Assembly (NCBI GenBank): GCA_013399015.1
Contig: VWZX01008271.1
Span: forward strand, 1 to 64,000
Source: Galbula dea
Lineage: Eukaryota; Chordata; Aves; Piciformes; Galbulidae
Direction of reading: 5' to 3'
Length of the DNA: 64,000 nt
Below, in pieces: positions 12,301 through 26,200 of this stretch. A model generated the notes under the pieces. The model saw only the letters and a list, made by a program, of their open reading frames with translations. It searched no databases and was not told the origin of the DNA. The position numbers were made by a program, and so were the translations under genes. Positions within the stretch are counted from its first letter, which is position 1, and every line of letters starts with the position of its first letter.

Positions 12301-15300
12301 TAACAAATAAAAATATAACATACTGCTAGAGAATGGGAGCAGTGTTTAGGATGCTTGCTAAATAACTCTTATATCATTTCTGCTTGTCTTTGCCTGTCTA
12401 AAAATTCCAAACTGTTTGCTTTCCAGGGCATACCATTATGTCCAGTTAGATTTTGATGTGTTCTGATAGCAATATGCTCTGGGCTAAGGAACTTGTAATT
12501 GAAGTGGTGTTTCTCCTTCACTGCTGTCAAATGTTTGTCCTCTTTGCTTTACAGAGTCAAGGAGAAAACTGTGTTCTGGGGCCACACTGTTAGCACTTAC
12601 ACCCCTTGAACTGCATTTTTAGAAACATCTGTAAACACACAAATAGGTTTTATGCCTTGGGTATGGCTTTATGAGTGCTCCATTGCATATTTGGGTACTA
12701 GTGCTGTGCAATGTAGAGATGTTCTATTATACAAAAAGCATGGCAGGGTGTAGATTTGAGCATTTAAGAATTTATAAATGTAAGAATTTTGGTTGCCAGC
12801 ATTTATGCATTTTTCTGGAGACTTTAGTTATGTGTTTTTCACTGAGTATTTTGTTCTCTTTTATAGTTAGTGTATGTGACTCAAACCATGCTCCAAATAC
12901 AACCAAAAAAATATTTACTAATATATGTATTTTTATGGCAGTCACCACAAAGAAGAGAGAAATGCTCGTTGGTTTAGGCTGCTGAACATGAAATGACAAA
13001 GGCGTAATATTTTCCATGTTATTAGTATGTTATAGCATTTCGTATAATCAGATTAAGTCTTGAATTAACATCAACCAAAGCTACGAATGCCATAACTTTG
13101 ATTACCAATCAGGTGCTTCAAGCTGAATGCTTGGACAGTGACGTAGGCCCACTGAAGTCACCTCCTGAGCAGCACTGAAGGCAGAACTGGGTATGCAATC
13201 AAGTACCTCAAATTAAAACTCAATTTCTTTAATCCTGAGATAAAAATTTCTCTTCATGCAGTTTCAAACTGGTTTTCTATACAGCTTCCCCTCTGCACTG
13301 AGGGTGAGGAGAAGCCATATGTAGCTGATATTTATCACAGAAGTGTCTGTCCTAAGCACACACTGAGGATAAAAATTCTGTGTGGTCTGGAATTAAAACC
13401 TGTATTTTATTGCATAAGTACAGAAGTGCTGAGCGTATTTCACAGATGCAGCCTTAATCCTTTAGGTCTGATGGCTTGATATTGCAACCTCGACAGTCTC
13501 TTGATGTATTATTTTTTCAACACCTAAATATTTTAAAAGACAATATAAAATCCAGAAAGTTCATCCTGTGATATTAAGAAAAATGTTGGCTATATGTGTG
13601 GGACAGATATTGAAGAGCTTCAATTTTCTTCTTTCTGGGCCTGACCACAGCATGGAGTCACTCTGGTAGCAGTGGTTGTCATCCCACAGCTGGTACACCC
13701 ACTCAGAACAGGGAAGTGCATCTTTTGCTACAGAGCTCCCCAATAACCTGTTCAGGGTAGTTTAATGGAATAAAGTGTCCTCTACTGCCACAGACCTTTC
13801 TATCTTGCCACTGGGGTAATTCTTCCTTCTTCACAATGTGGTGTGGCTGCTAGCCATGGGGTCCCAACAGAGAAGGTCTCTGCTCTTCTCTTGTCACAGT
13901 GATTCCCTTGAGCTTGGGCAAATCATCCCCTGAGAGGGGCAAATGCAGGGGTGGAAAAATAATAAAAATTGCCTTATCTATTGCTGAGAGAAAGAAAGAA
14001 TAGGCTCCCTCTGATTTTAAATAATCTTTTACTTTGCAATTATGTCTATCTCTTTTGATACAGTTGTGTAAATATTGATAACATGCATCTTCAAAATTGA
14101 CTAGTGCTTTTCCTGTGGTGAAGATAGCCTGAAATATTTAATGTTCTCCCTCAGGATTTCAAGCAAAATTACTTTTAAATTTGTCAAAGCAGGTGTCCCA
14201 AGTCAGAAAGAGCATTTTAAATTTTAAGGTGCCTCTGTTTGTGCATGGCCAGTGATTTTATAGCATATTCAATGATGTAGTTAATACTTTAGAGTTGCCT
14301 TTTAAAAAGAAGTAGTAGTGTTGATTAGCTATTATGTGAGTACAAATTCTATCTTTACAGTTTCAGTGTTATAAGTAAATCCAATTAAATTGTGAAAATG
14401 TTTTGATTTTACCTCGTTGACATATTTTTTTGTAAAGGACATAATGTCATTGCAATTGATCACTTTCCCCCTCCCCCCCAAAAAATCTTCTTCTGTCTGC
14501 CCTTGTGTGTCCTTGAACATAGCACAAGCACTGTCTTGTTTCAGAAGCTTTGCTGGAGGGTCTGGCCAGTGAGCTAAGCTTATGGGAAGGAAGATTTTGA
14601 ATCAGCAATGCCTGCTAAATGCTGCTGGAGTGCCATTGGCAGGAAGGTATCATGGTGTGGTGTCCCACAATGCCTGTGGCTTTGTGGACATTTATCACCT
14701 GTGCTTTGCTGTCCTGAGGCAAACGCAAGAATTACATTTAGTGTATAATCCCAGCAAAAGCCTCGCCCTGTCTCTGCCTGTTGGGTTTCAGTATATGCCT
14801 TACTAGCTGAAGGAAAACCATGAGTTAAATTTTCTGTGCTTTAAAATAATTTGTTCGGTAACTTTAAATTCTTTCCAGATTGAGATATATCAGTGGATAT
14901 GTACTCTGAAACCAAAGACAGAGAAGTCAGGAAGAGGTACTGAGGATATTCCTCTAGTCATCATTTACCACTTAAAAGTATAACTTGAATGTATCATTTA
15001 AGTGTTTTTACATGTAATCACACTTAGGACTATGTGCTAAATATATGAATGCTCAGAAGGTGGAGGCAGCCATTTGCATAAATAGAAGCAAGATGGTAGA
15101 TTTAGTTACTCTATATTGCAGTTTTAAGGCAGTATCTAATTTTGTGTCAAGGAAATTAAATACATATTGATTTCTACTGAATAGTGTACAAAATGCTCAT
15201 TTCCCCACAAAGACCATTTCCTTTCCACATAAGCAGGCACTTATTAGTTGATCTAGAAAGAAGTCAGGCTTGCAAACTTCAATATCTATGCAAAGGGTCA

Positions 15301-17027
15301 CTTCTGTGTTGAATTTCAAGCTCTGGGAAGGTCTGGAGAAGTTTTTCCTGACTCTTCATATTAAAAGTCTGACACATCACTAATATGATAGCCTGTTAAC
15401 CGTCAGATGCTGAGCACTTTGGTGCAATGTTAATCCTGCTGGGTTTAGTATTGCTATTTTGCTGAGGGAGCTCAGACTGCAAGTGGGATAAAAAAATTCA
15501 GAGGCAGGTGCTTTAAATACATGGGGTCATGCAAGACACATTGCAGATCTTCTGATCTCATATAAGATCATCAGTAGAAATCGGTGTAATTGAAAATATT
15601 TGAAAGAGTGAAATAGAACCTACTGCAGCAGGTTATCAGGAAATTAATTGTAATTATATGCATCCTTTCTGTTTTCATTTTTCTCTTGTATGAGGGTATT
15701 GTCTCGCTCAGGCAGAATCTGCTGTTCAACTGTAGCCAACAGCATTCCTGTGGCTGGAATTTGGAGCCTGCAGTGATAGCTGTCCAGTTGATTTTAGAAC
15801 AAATTTACAAAAAATTTTAAAATTCAAGGTCAGAGTTGGTGTAATATGTTTGTTTGTAATTACATCTTCCTTAATGAATTGGTATCAGTTTTTATAAAGC
15901 ACATATTATTTTGAAAGTTTTAGTAAATGGTCTATAAAATTAACAGTAGCAGGGAATGAGTGAGAGCGAATTATGTTTGTTCCTATTCTTGACTATCACA
16001 TCACATGACATGCATTCTAGTTTCACTCTTTTGCTTCATCTTTCTCCTTTATACAGAGACAGTGAGCATTTGAGATGAGATTTTTGTTTTTTAAAGCAAG
16101 TGATGTCTAGCACCTGTGATTGTGGGATCCTGAATGCTGCTGGGAACTATATAATGTTTTGTGTCCTGTGCAGATTTCTAAGCTCCCAAATCTTTTTAGG
16201 CTGTTTTGGGTAATTTCAAAGTTTTGACAGAGAAATCTCTACAGCTTACTGAAAGCCCCAAATAATACAGATGTCAGCCCAGCAGCCTGTGGAGTGGGAT
16301 CAAGCCTCTCTGTGTCTGGTCTGGACAATGGCCTTAATTAGAAATCTTTGTGGAGATGGGATGCAAAATATCTCCTTGTTTCCATGCAAATTTTTGACTA
16401 ATCCTGGTTCTTGGAGTTTGAAGAGGAACAATGCTGCTAACGCAGTAGAAGTGAATGGCAGTAACAAGTGGAAGTGTGAATGATGAGAAGTAGCAGGGTT
16501 GAGTTTTCTCGGCACAGTTTGCAGTTTGCAGTAAGCAACACAGATGTACTGAGCTTGGAGCTGGATCTTTCTGAGGACATTCAAGAAATCAGGTAAGTGG
16601 GCAACAGGCAGTGGGGTTTCTTTTAATTTCTTTTGCCCATGCTGAAGGGATAACTTGTGGCCGTTAATAAGCAATTACTTGGGGTGATGACTGAGTCTCA
16701 CTCCATGGGTTGTCTGCTCTCCTGGATTCTCTGGGACTCTTCCTGTGTGAAGAAGCAACCCAGCCTCTGGTTCAGCCCTGTGGAGCTTTCTAATGCATAT
16801 CAACATGGTCTGCATGGAGCAGTTGCCCACTGTAGAGAAAGTCTGAGAGGCCAGGAAATTCACAACTGTGTTGTTTTGTGTTTAATTAAGCTTTTATACT
16901 CCTCAGGTGTGTTAAATAAAAAAAAAAAAAAAAGGGGGGGGGTGTTTCTTCCCCTCCTCTTCCTTTAGAAATAAATGTGTTTTGGTTTAAAGGGTAATTG
17001 AAAGTAGAGAACAATGAACCAGGACAG
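6301..17027. other. Long unique non-coding stretch
   Basis: No gene, RNA gene or recognisable mobile element was found. Minor features are an A run at about 7264-7276, a short duplicated 19-base unit at 8470-8510, a G/T-rich segment at about 10430-10560, and an A run followed by a G run at 16918-16942. The longest frame, 11804-12220 plus (138 codons), has no domain or start context and is within the length expected by chance. The overlapping frames at 16271-16968 are likewise unsupported. Confidence 0.55.
8470..8510. repeat. Short imperfect tandem duplication, 19-base unit
   Basis: The unit CTTCTGTAGGTTAAAGAAC is followed at a 22-base period by CTTCTGCAGGTTAAAGAAG, which differs at two positions. 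A third partial TTCTGCA follows. It is most likely a replication-slippage duplication. Confidence 0.7.
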
Positions 17028-17362
17028 GAATCATAGAACAGTTTAATTTGAAAGGGACTTTAAAGATTATCTAGTTCCAACCCTTCTGCCATGGCCAGGA
17101 ACACCTTGCACTAGATCAGGTTACTCAAAGCCCCATCCAACCTGGCCTTGAATGCTTCCAGGGAGAGGGTATCCACAGCTTCTCTGGTCATACTGTTCCA
17201 GTATCTCACCACCTTCAATGTAAATAATTTCTTCCTTATATATAATGTAAATCTACATTTTTTCAGTTTAAAACTGTTACCCTTCATCTTTCCTGTGGAC
17301 CTTCTTTAAGTACTGGAAGGCCACTATAAGGTATCCCTAGAGCCTTCTCCCTGGAGGAAGTA
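17028..17362 (-). mobile_element. CR1 LINE 3' end, minus strand, about 330 bases
   Basis: Reading the plus strand, the copy begins with GAATCATAGAACAG, the complement of the CR1 octamer tail. It continues through AAAGGGACTTTAAAGATTAT and TAGTTCCAACCC, a CATGGCCAGG segment, CCCCATCCAACCTGGCCTTG, then CCACAGCTTCTCTGG and TTCCTTATATATAATG. It ends near AGCCTTCTCCCTGG. This is the complement of the CR1 C-terminal coding region and 3' UTR. The reading frame is broken throughout, so the copy is dead. It is strongly 5'-truncated, which is the usual outcome of CR1 target-primed insertion. Confidence 0.93.
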
Positions 17363-20300
17363 TATTTTAGACATAACATTTGTACAGAAAAATTGCAGAA
17401 GTGTGAATGAGGACAGGGTACAATTTATTGAAACTTGTATTGTTCACTGCTGTGAAACTCCAGCTTTCCTTAAGGTACATTTTTTTTTCTTTCAGAAATA
17501 TACTTAAGCAAACACAGAAAATAATTAGGTTATTACAGTCAAATAAATAGTCTACATCTCCATGTTATAGTCTTAGAAGACCAATGGATTTTATGGCCTT
17601 TAAATTCTATAGTGAGTTTGAAGACTAAATTACTAAAAATTAACAATGTCTTCCTTAAAGTTTATGGAATAATCAACTAAGAAAAATAAAAAATATGCTG
17701 TTTTACTTCACTAGTATTATTTCAGGATCATTGGATACAAAGGGCCCTGAATTAATAAACAGTTTATTTTGACAATTAATTTTTAATGTGAGACATTCTT
17801 TTACAGACAGAAAAAGCTCTTTGATTCTAGCTAACTGAATCCCTGGAAGGAATTCCCATAGCTCTTTGTGTTATGGTTTCCAGGAGATTAAGATGGGGCA
17901 ACACAGAATTCAGGGTTGAAGTGAGGAATGTTTCTTGCCATGGTTAAATATGTAAGCAGCCAGAGACTCCCTAGTTTGCAGTAGTGGGGTTACTGAGAAG
18001 CCTTTATAAGGGACAATAGTGTTTAGGAAGTTGCAAACGAATGAAAGAGCTGAATCTACCATGACATAAAGCCAAGGAGAAAGGTGTCAAAGTCTAGAGC
18101 TATTGGTGCTGACCATGCTTAGGTGAAACAGTCCTGACATTGTTGATTGACCACAGGTGAAGCTACCCTAGCATGAGCCAAAGCACCATTCAAACTGGGC
18201 AGGTTCATTGCTCATTTCATCCTATATAAACCAGCATTTACCTTACACAGAATTAATTTGAACAGAATTTAAGTAGTATCATGAGGAGGCTAAGCTCATT
18301 TTTTTTTGAATTATTTTTTTTCCCCATGGCCATTTTTCAACACTATCCAAAACAAAGTTTGGGTTGTATTTCTCACTTTATTTAGTGTTTTGATTTTTAT
18401 ACTGTCAATTGTGAAAACAAATACGTAGGGGCAAACCTGACACTAAATAGTTGTGATAAACTACATCAATAAACAACATTTAATTGACATAAACTACTCA
18501 GTTTCTGGAGAGGAGTTACACATTTTTACATCTCTGTTTAAGCAGTGAGTAAACAGAAAAAAAAAAAGGGAGAAAAGTAGAGGACAAGTCAGTAGTTTTT
18601 TAAAATACCACAGTTCCCATACCATGACCTTATCACAATCAGAACAAGGTAGTATAAGAAATACTAACTATGATTGCTAGTTTCAAGACAAAGGGTCTTA
18701 CAAATTGTCAAAGTGAATGTTCTTGAAAATCTAGATTAGGTGAGTTTTGGTTCTGTACCATTTCACAGAACACTTCTGATAAAAATTTCCTTTTTTCAAA
18801 CTTACTGCTCTGACTACAAGAAATAGTTTTGGATGATCGATTTAAATGAAATTACCATGGGTATGATTCTGGCTTGCGATTTTCCAAATAAAAAGAAAAC
18901 AAAATATTGACATTTAGGCAAGGAATATAGGTAATGGTGAAAGAGATTTAGAACCCAAACCAAGAGGAGCTGCAGGAACAGTTTGCAGACGAGGGGAGAA
19001 AAGAACTGATTTGACAGAGGTCTGTCCACTTTGAGTAGCTTATTGTGTTATTGTGTTCTGTTAGACAGATATGATAAACATAGTGTAGATTGTTGTGGGT
19101 CTGTAGACTTCATGATCAACTTGTACAAAACACCTGCATTAATACCACATTTATATCAAACAGAATGAAACTGTGTCAGTAACACAACAATAACAAAATC
19201 ATCCTAATATTTCTGCAGATGCAGGAAGATCCTGAATTTTTAAGTATGAGTTTCCTTAGCTTACTTTGATAGAAAGAAAATACTTTCAGCCAAGTGCATT
19301 GTTGGTAGATTTCTTCAGATCAATTTCTGATTACAATGAGATCAGCATTTTGAGCTCTAGTGAATCACTGTGTTTTTTTTCTTAATTGTTTAACTGCTTT
19401 TTAAAATATTTATTCTAGAAAGAAACAGAAAATAGTGAACTGATCTCAGCATAGTATATTGCAAGGATAGGGACCTCCTTTCTGATTCTGCCAATATTTT
19501 GCAGTTTGAGTTTTGGTCAAATCACTTGGGCCTTGCCTACTACTTTGTTGATTAGGCTCAGTTACAGCCATTGCTGTAGCTGCAGTACATCCATATAGGA
19601 ATGAGCAGCGTGTACAGGCAAGATAAAGCTTTTCCTGTTCATCTTGTGAGGATAGATCAATAATGTTACCCTGATGACTGAAATGTAAGCAGCTCTTCTT
19701 CTCTTTTCTCTTTGTGCGTAAAATAAGTTTGTCTTGTGGGAAAGGTTTGAAAGATTGATTAGCCAAAGTTTAGAAACAGGTGATAAATGTATACATTTAG
19801 AGTTGTAAATTTCCAACCCCTAATTTTGTGTGACTGTAATTTTTATTGAAATGTACTTTGGTTCTAATTTCAGGGGAAAATAGTACAAGTTTCCTTAATT
19901 TTATTATCTGACTACATGCATGATTACCTGTAATAAGTTTACCTGAACAGAATTTAGCCTCTACAGTGGGGTATGGGAATGAGAGTCAGAAGCAGTTCAT
20001 TGGTGATGAAAGAACACACAGGGTGCAGATTCAGCACTGTACACTGTGCCAAGTACAATCCTCAAGTTTAAAATGGAGTTTGTCATCTCACTTTCAGTGT
20101 ATTTTTACTTCGGTTTGCAGATGTGTGAGAGAAATTCTCTGCCATGTTGTCAAACCAATGACATCCAAGAACTTACTGAACTTTTGATAAAAAGAAATTG
20201 AAGGTCCCTTTTTCAGATCAGTGGGTTTATCTCTAATTCAGTGCAGTAAACTAAATTGACCATGTGTTTTGCAACAACAGCAAAAGTTTCAGAAGACCTG

Positions 20301-22929
20301 GGGTGTAGTGTCTCATCCATTGCTACAATAATATACATTTGAGAGAACCATGAGGAAAAGCCATAAGGTTTCCATGATGTCTTAAAACTAACAAACTTCC
20401 AGAAGAATGCAGTTTTTACTTTGACTTGCAACTTAATGTTGGAGCCATTCTGACAAATTCACTCTAAGACAGGTGCTGTTTATGATAAAGTTTAATGTTG
20501 TGAAGATCTCCTCACTACATTATTCTTACTGAGAAAGATAATGAAGGCTCTGTCTTTATCATCCTGTTGTATTCTGAAAAATATACCCAGGGGCATAAGC
20601 AAGCAAAAACATCTTTTACAGCTGAAGCCTTTTGCTAAAGTGTGAACAGATTCCTGTCTTCATAGGGAGAAATATTTAAAGTATTGGGCCAGGTTTTCTC
20701 AAGTCCCATTCTTTGCTTAGAAGAAATGTAAAAGGTGTAGGAGCAACAGTTCCAAAGTTCCCAGTTCTTAAAACAGCCCCATCCTGATACCTGACTTCAT
20801 GAGCATCAGCAAACTGCAGGCAAGGATTTCTGCCTTCTGCTGCAACCCATTGCCTCTGCCCAACCCCCACAGGGCATAGTGCTGGATACCTTCCTGCCTG
20901 CTGAGCGTTCCCCTCCATTGCTGCTGATCTCCGTTTGGCAGCTAAGACCAAGTTATGTCCTATTTGTACTTTTCAGATGATGCAGAGCGTAAAGAACAGA
21001 TACTGTGGATTTATGCTTAGTTTAGTCAGGACCATTGCAAAATCTGGCATTTCTGTTCATTGGCAGCACTGATGACAAAGGTTTATTCCGCCAAGTAGTG
21101 CTGCTACCCTAGAGGTTGCTCCAAAATATTCCTTATTCTCAAAGTCAATTAAAAAATTAACATCATGGCTTTTATCAGTGCACACACACAATAACAAAAT
21201 CACTTGGAATGTGGTGTGGTTAGCTGCTGTCTGACTTCTCTTTGTATGCTTAAAAAGGTGAGCAAAACAAAGGAGCACATTTCCAGCTTCTAGCTGAGTA
21301 CAATACATAGGATAATCTTGTGTTTCTGTTCTAGATGGGAGTTGGTGGTTACTGTATTTGTATTTCTGAAAACTCACTGATCAGCAAGGGATCATTGGCA
21401 AAATTTCAAAACAAGGCTGCTCTCCTGGGAAATGGTTCCTCTTGTGTCCGACATTGACAGGACAGCAAGGAAAGTGAGATATGGGCAGTAAAATAAAGAG
21501 AAATCAACTCAGATATGCTTTATATCTTTTTATTCACATTTAGTTGTGGCAAAACACTGTTTCAAAGCTCCAGGATAAATGGTTTGTGATTTTTATCCTC
21601 CTCAATTACTTTTGCTGGTTTGGATGTTTTAATGTGTAGCGCTAGAGGCAGAGCCCGTTGAAGATATTATGGTAGTGCCTATGAAAGCATCCACAATGTA
21701 AAGACCAGTTTTCTAAGGCAGCTCATGCACATGAGAAGACCTAGCACAGTATTTCGCTTTTATGGGCAAGTTTCAACTGGTTTCTGGATTATTTTTTGCT
21801 GTTTGGTTGTTTTTGCTGTTTTGTGAGTTGTAGCCTGGCCAAGGCTGGAGGTCGCCTTCCTAGTGGTAGATGAGAAATGGAATGGTGGTTTTAACTTTGC
21901 TCCAGTCATGTTTAGTAACTGTGCGATCTCAGCCAGTAACTTAAGAATGCCTCTACCTTGGCATGTCTCTATGTTACAACCAGTGAACTTGAGTATCAGT
22001 TTTTATAGTGCAATGCTTAATATGTGACAGCTTTGACATCACTGGAAATTGCCAGCAGGAGGGAGGCAGCAGTAAAGCATGAGGAAGCCCAATATATTTC
22101 TATCTAGATTGTTTGGCTGCTCAGAAATGCAACTGGTTTGGATGGTGTAAGATAACAATAATCCCTTTTGTTTCATGGGGTATTTGGCCAGTTTGTTAGT
22201 TGGGAGTAAGTTCTGCAGGCACTTGATAAAGCTTCAATTAAGTGTTCATCTTGCAGCCAAGCACTAAATTACCTGTCTTTCCAGGTCACCAGCTATTTGC
22301 TGATTAAGCTCTGCTCTCCATTTTGAAAGGATTGTTGTCATTGAAACAACTGCTGTATGTCCTGTTAGCTAACATAACACCTTCTCCCATCCCTATGCTC
22401 TGCTCAGCTCCAAGCAGGGAAACCATAGGAGCTGGTGAAGACAGCAAGGAAACATGCCTGTCGGATATGTATCTGGGAGATGAGGATGCATCCTCCCACC
22501 TAATTCCCTTCCTGATTCCTCTGTGTGTGGTGAGGTGCAAGGAAGCACTTCCATAAAATAAAACTTGTGCCTCCTGCGTAAGTACTGCAGCACATATCAA
22601 AATTTTACACAGGCATCAATTCAAAAAATAATTTTGCCAAATGAGTGCTGCATCCAGCTGTATCCTCTTCAGGAGAGCTGCAGCTGCACCAAGAAGGCAG
22701 GACTTGCAAGATTACAAAGCAGGATTCACACAGGACAACAGATAGGGGAAAAAAGGAGTCAGCACCACTGGGAAACAAGCTATACACAGGAGGCTGTCCA
22801 GTGGAAATAGAATAAAACTGCTGACTAGACAGAAAATTTTCCTTCCTCTAATCCTACTCATAAACAGTATTCCCAGGCACAGTTTGGGGCAATGCCATTT
22901 GGTATAAAGCACTGTATTTACAGAATGTC
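17363..22929. other. Non-coding stretch
   Basis: No gene was recognised. The minus-strand frame 19446-19766 (106 codons) is polar and somewhat protein-like in composition, but it overlaps a second open frame and shows no motif. The frames at 20676-20951 and 21057-21377 (minus) are also unsupported. The overlapping frames at 22304-22912 on both strands cannot all be real and none shows a domain. Confidence 0.5.
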
Positions 22930-23220
22930 TCCTAATCTCCAGAAATCAAGGTTCTGATGGAATACCTGAGTTTATCAAGTCAGTATGGCAGGTTAAGCAA
23001 ATGTATGAATGATTACAAAGTAGAGCAGAAAGTGTTAAATCAGATAATTTTTTCATTTACTTCATTAAATTTGGCAATGTGCTGCTTTTAATGCTATGTA
23101 GAACTATGAAGCTTCCTGAAGATACATCTGGTTAATGTCATACTATGGTGATACTTAAGAAAATAAGGCTTTTATATAACCCATTGAGGCAATTAGTTTA
23201 CTTCTCTGAAGGACTAGGTC
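22930..23220 (+). mobile_element. Possible very old LINE RT fragment
   Basis: Read in plus frames, short pieces resemble the N-terminal RT region of CR1/L2-type LINEs. A GSDGIPEF-like piece near 22950 recalls the 'GPDGI' block. A KLPED piece near 23113 recalls 'IPEDW'. An ILKK piece near 23153 is followed by YNPLRQL, which recalls 'FKKG...NYRPISL'. Spacing is roughly right, but stops and frameshifts interrupt it and residue identity is low. A chance resemblance is quite possible. Confidence 0.28.
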
Positions 23221-26200
23221 TATTTTGCCATGTGCCATTGTTGGAACTTGCACAGTCACAAATATATTGAAATAATCCAGTGCTTATAGAAATGTTTTTG
23301 TGCTACTGGTACTCTTGGCCCTTATTTCTTGGGGAGTCCTGCAGGTGGTCTGTATAATGATTTTAAAATGAGACCAAACCCTCTTCTTGATTCCAGTGGC
23401 TTCAAGCAGCAGTTCTCAACTGTTGTTAGAAGTATAAGAATCAAGATGGGGAGAGAACAAATACCAGAGGATGGCTCATGTGAATTCTCCTATATTTGCC
23501 TTCAGTGGCAGGACTTCTTTATTCTGTAGTCTTTGCTCTGAGCTGAAGAAAATGTTGGGTTTTTTTTTCTCCTCATTATACTTCTCTAAGTTTTCTACAT
23601 GCAGTTCTGTAGAGTCCTGGGACTTCCTGCTGCCTCCCACTGAGCTGAAAACTGTATCCCTTCTGCCACTGCATACCCTTGGGCGAGAGACATGGGGCAA
23701 TCCCTTCCTCTCAGAAAGTCCAGCCTCTAGGTGCAGTTTGGCATCTTCAACCACACCGGCCTTGCAGAGAGCCAGAAAAAAAGAGCAGATAGAAGTTAAT
23801 GCCTAGAATCTCAGAATAAGTGTTTCCATGTAGGGAGTTATTTTAGGAAGAGCTGTTCTCCCTCAGTAGAAGAGCTCCCACGATGCACGTTTAAGAAAAG
23901 CAATGATTATCTGAAGTGTGTGGGGCTACTTTTGTAAGTCTTCAGCTGTGAGCATTTAGGCTGCACTGCCTATTGATTTTTGTCTAGTGGCTGTTAGATG
24001 TGTAGTCAATTTTGCATTAAGCATATTTTGGTTTATTTTTCTTGCTGTTGTGTTTCCTATGTTACTTTGTTATTTGAACATCAAAATTGAATGTAGTACT
24101 GTGAACAGAATAAGGTATTCTACTGTAAGGAACTTCTAGTCTAATTCATGCACAGTGATGCACAGGCATACATAATATACAGGTTAAAGATGCAAATTCA
24201 AAGTAATACAGGTGTCTGGGGAAAAATCAGTGCTGCAGGTTAATTTACTACTCCTGAAGAGCTACTACGTTGCAGAACATAGGGAAAATATTGAACAATA
24301 CAAAAGATGTCTTTTCCCTTCTTTTTTCTCTTTCTTTTAGAGATATTGATTCCTAGTGTGTCATCAAGTCCAGGGAGACACTCAAAGAAAACAGAGAAAG
24401 AGTAAGATAGGGACCTTCTCTATGGTCCTGTTTTCTGAACTGGAGCCAGAAAAGAGATTTGGAGCTTTTTTTTTCTTGAGTATGCCTTGTGAAAAGAGAA
24501 CTCCATTAAAAAAATAAACCAAATTTTAAAAAAAGTAGATTGAACCTGGATGACAAATCAGTTTTGACTTAATTAGAGCTCTTTTGGGAATGTACTGTGG
24601 CCTTTTCAGAAAATACTTCATCTGTATATGCCTTCATATATATCTGCAAAATTCAAACACTGACCATTGCCTTTCTTGCAGAGTATAGTTACAGCCTGAT
24701 GAGGTAATAAGCATAAAAGGCACATATCAGGGGTATCCAAAGTGAACAAATCCAGATTTTATTCTGTTCCCAATTTAAATGTGTAGTGGAGATCCAGGCA
24801 ACTACACACAAGCAAAATGTGGGAAACAGCAATCCTAGTGAATTTGCTGGCACTTTTATTTTGCATTTATGTTGCATGTCTAAGCCTTGATTTTGTGCCA
24901 TTTATGGTTCTTCTGTTTCAGGAGTGGTATCCAACATTTCTTAGGCCCAGTGAATAGCCTTTCAGTAATGAAAGTATGGGTCTAATCCACATGTCATTGG
25001 AAAGGTCAGTGATGGCAGTGAAGCAATTGTCAAACACACCTTTGTGCACTGAACTCGTTAGCATAATTTTTGTCACTGATACTCATCCTTCGAACTACAG
25101 CTGTGTCCAGCAGTGACTGGGAGGTCAGAAGAAGCAGAAGAAACACAGTCCAAATGTACATGGACAGAGAAATTCTCTGTAGCTTAGCAGGTGGTGGCTG
25201 CAAGTCCTGACATCGGCTACAAGTTCTGACACCAGCTGTGACTCTGGCATGCAGTGTGGTCTCAGACAAACCACCCAGCTTTGCAGGAAATAAACTGGTT
25301 TCAGGTAAAGAAAAATATTGAATACAGGATATTTTTTGAAGGGCAGCCACCTGGAATGCAAGTACAGTTATGCAGACACAGCCATCCAAACACGTGTGCC
25401 TGTGTATTATTTAAACACAGAAGCACAAATGGATTTAGTTAATTCCGGAGAATTAACTAATTATTTCTGGTAAGATCAAGTGCACTGGTTTATTAGCATT
25501 TTGATAAAGCTACAATTGAGACTACACACTGGGAGCCAAGAGCTGCTTTAATTATCTTGGTGGGCATGCAAGTGACTAGATGAGCTATTAGCAGCTTTGA
25601 AATTTTTTACTTTCTTGAATATTCTCATTTTCATTCTACTATATCTGCAGGTTGAAATTGATAAATTTAAGGTCTTTAGAGTAGCTGTTTCTAGGCTGTC
25701 TGTAGTTGTCTAGTGTTACCACAGGAGTATCACTGAGGCTGTGTATATCTAGTAGGACAAGGCCAGTAATTTTTCTGTCTCATCATTTCTTTATGAGCGT
25801 AAACCCACTAAAGACTTTGAGACTTTCAGATCCTGTGGGGCCAAGCCATATGCCTCTTTGTGATAGATTAATGCTAGGAACATATGCAGTACATATTTCT
25901 ATGGCATCATTTCACAAGGTTGCAGTAATTCTTTGTTATCTTTTTAGAAATGCAGTTAAATATAAGCTATTAGAAAATCCACAATGTATCATGTCTATTC
26001 ATGTTTTCTTATGTGCACTTGCCTCTTCACATATATATTGTATGATCAGTGAAGTACTTCCATCTTTTCTCAGCATTAAGAAGTTTTATTACCCTTTGGT
26101 CAACAAATGCCAGATGCCAAATACTGATTTGAAAGTATTTACTTTTTACTTTGTGCTTCCAGCACAACTGGCAGCATCACACCATTGCTTTTATTTTTTT

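Noticed and set aside
19446..19766. Polar 106-codon minus-strand frame
   Set aside because: The composition looked protein-like, but a second frame of the same strand is also open, there is no motif, and no splice sites could be fixed.
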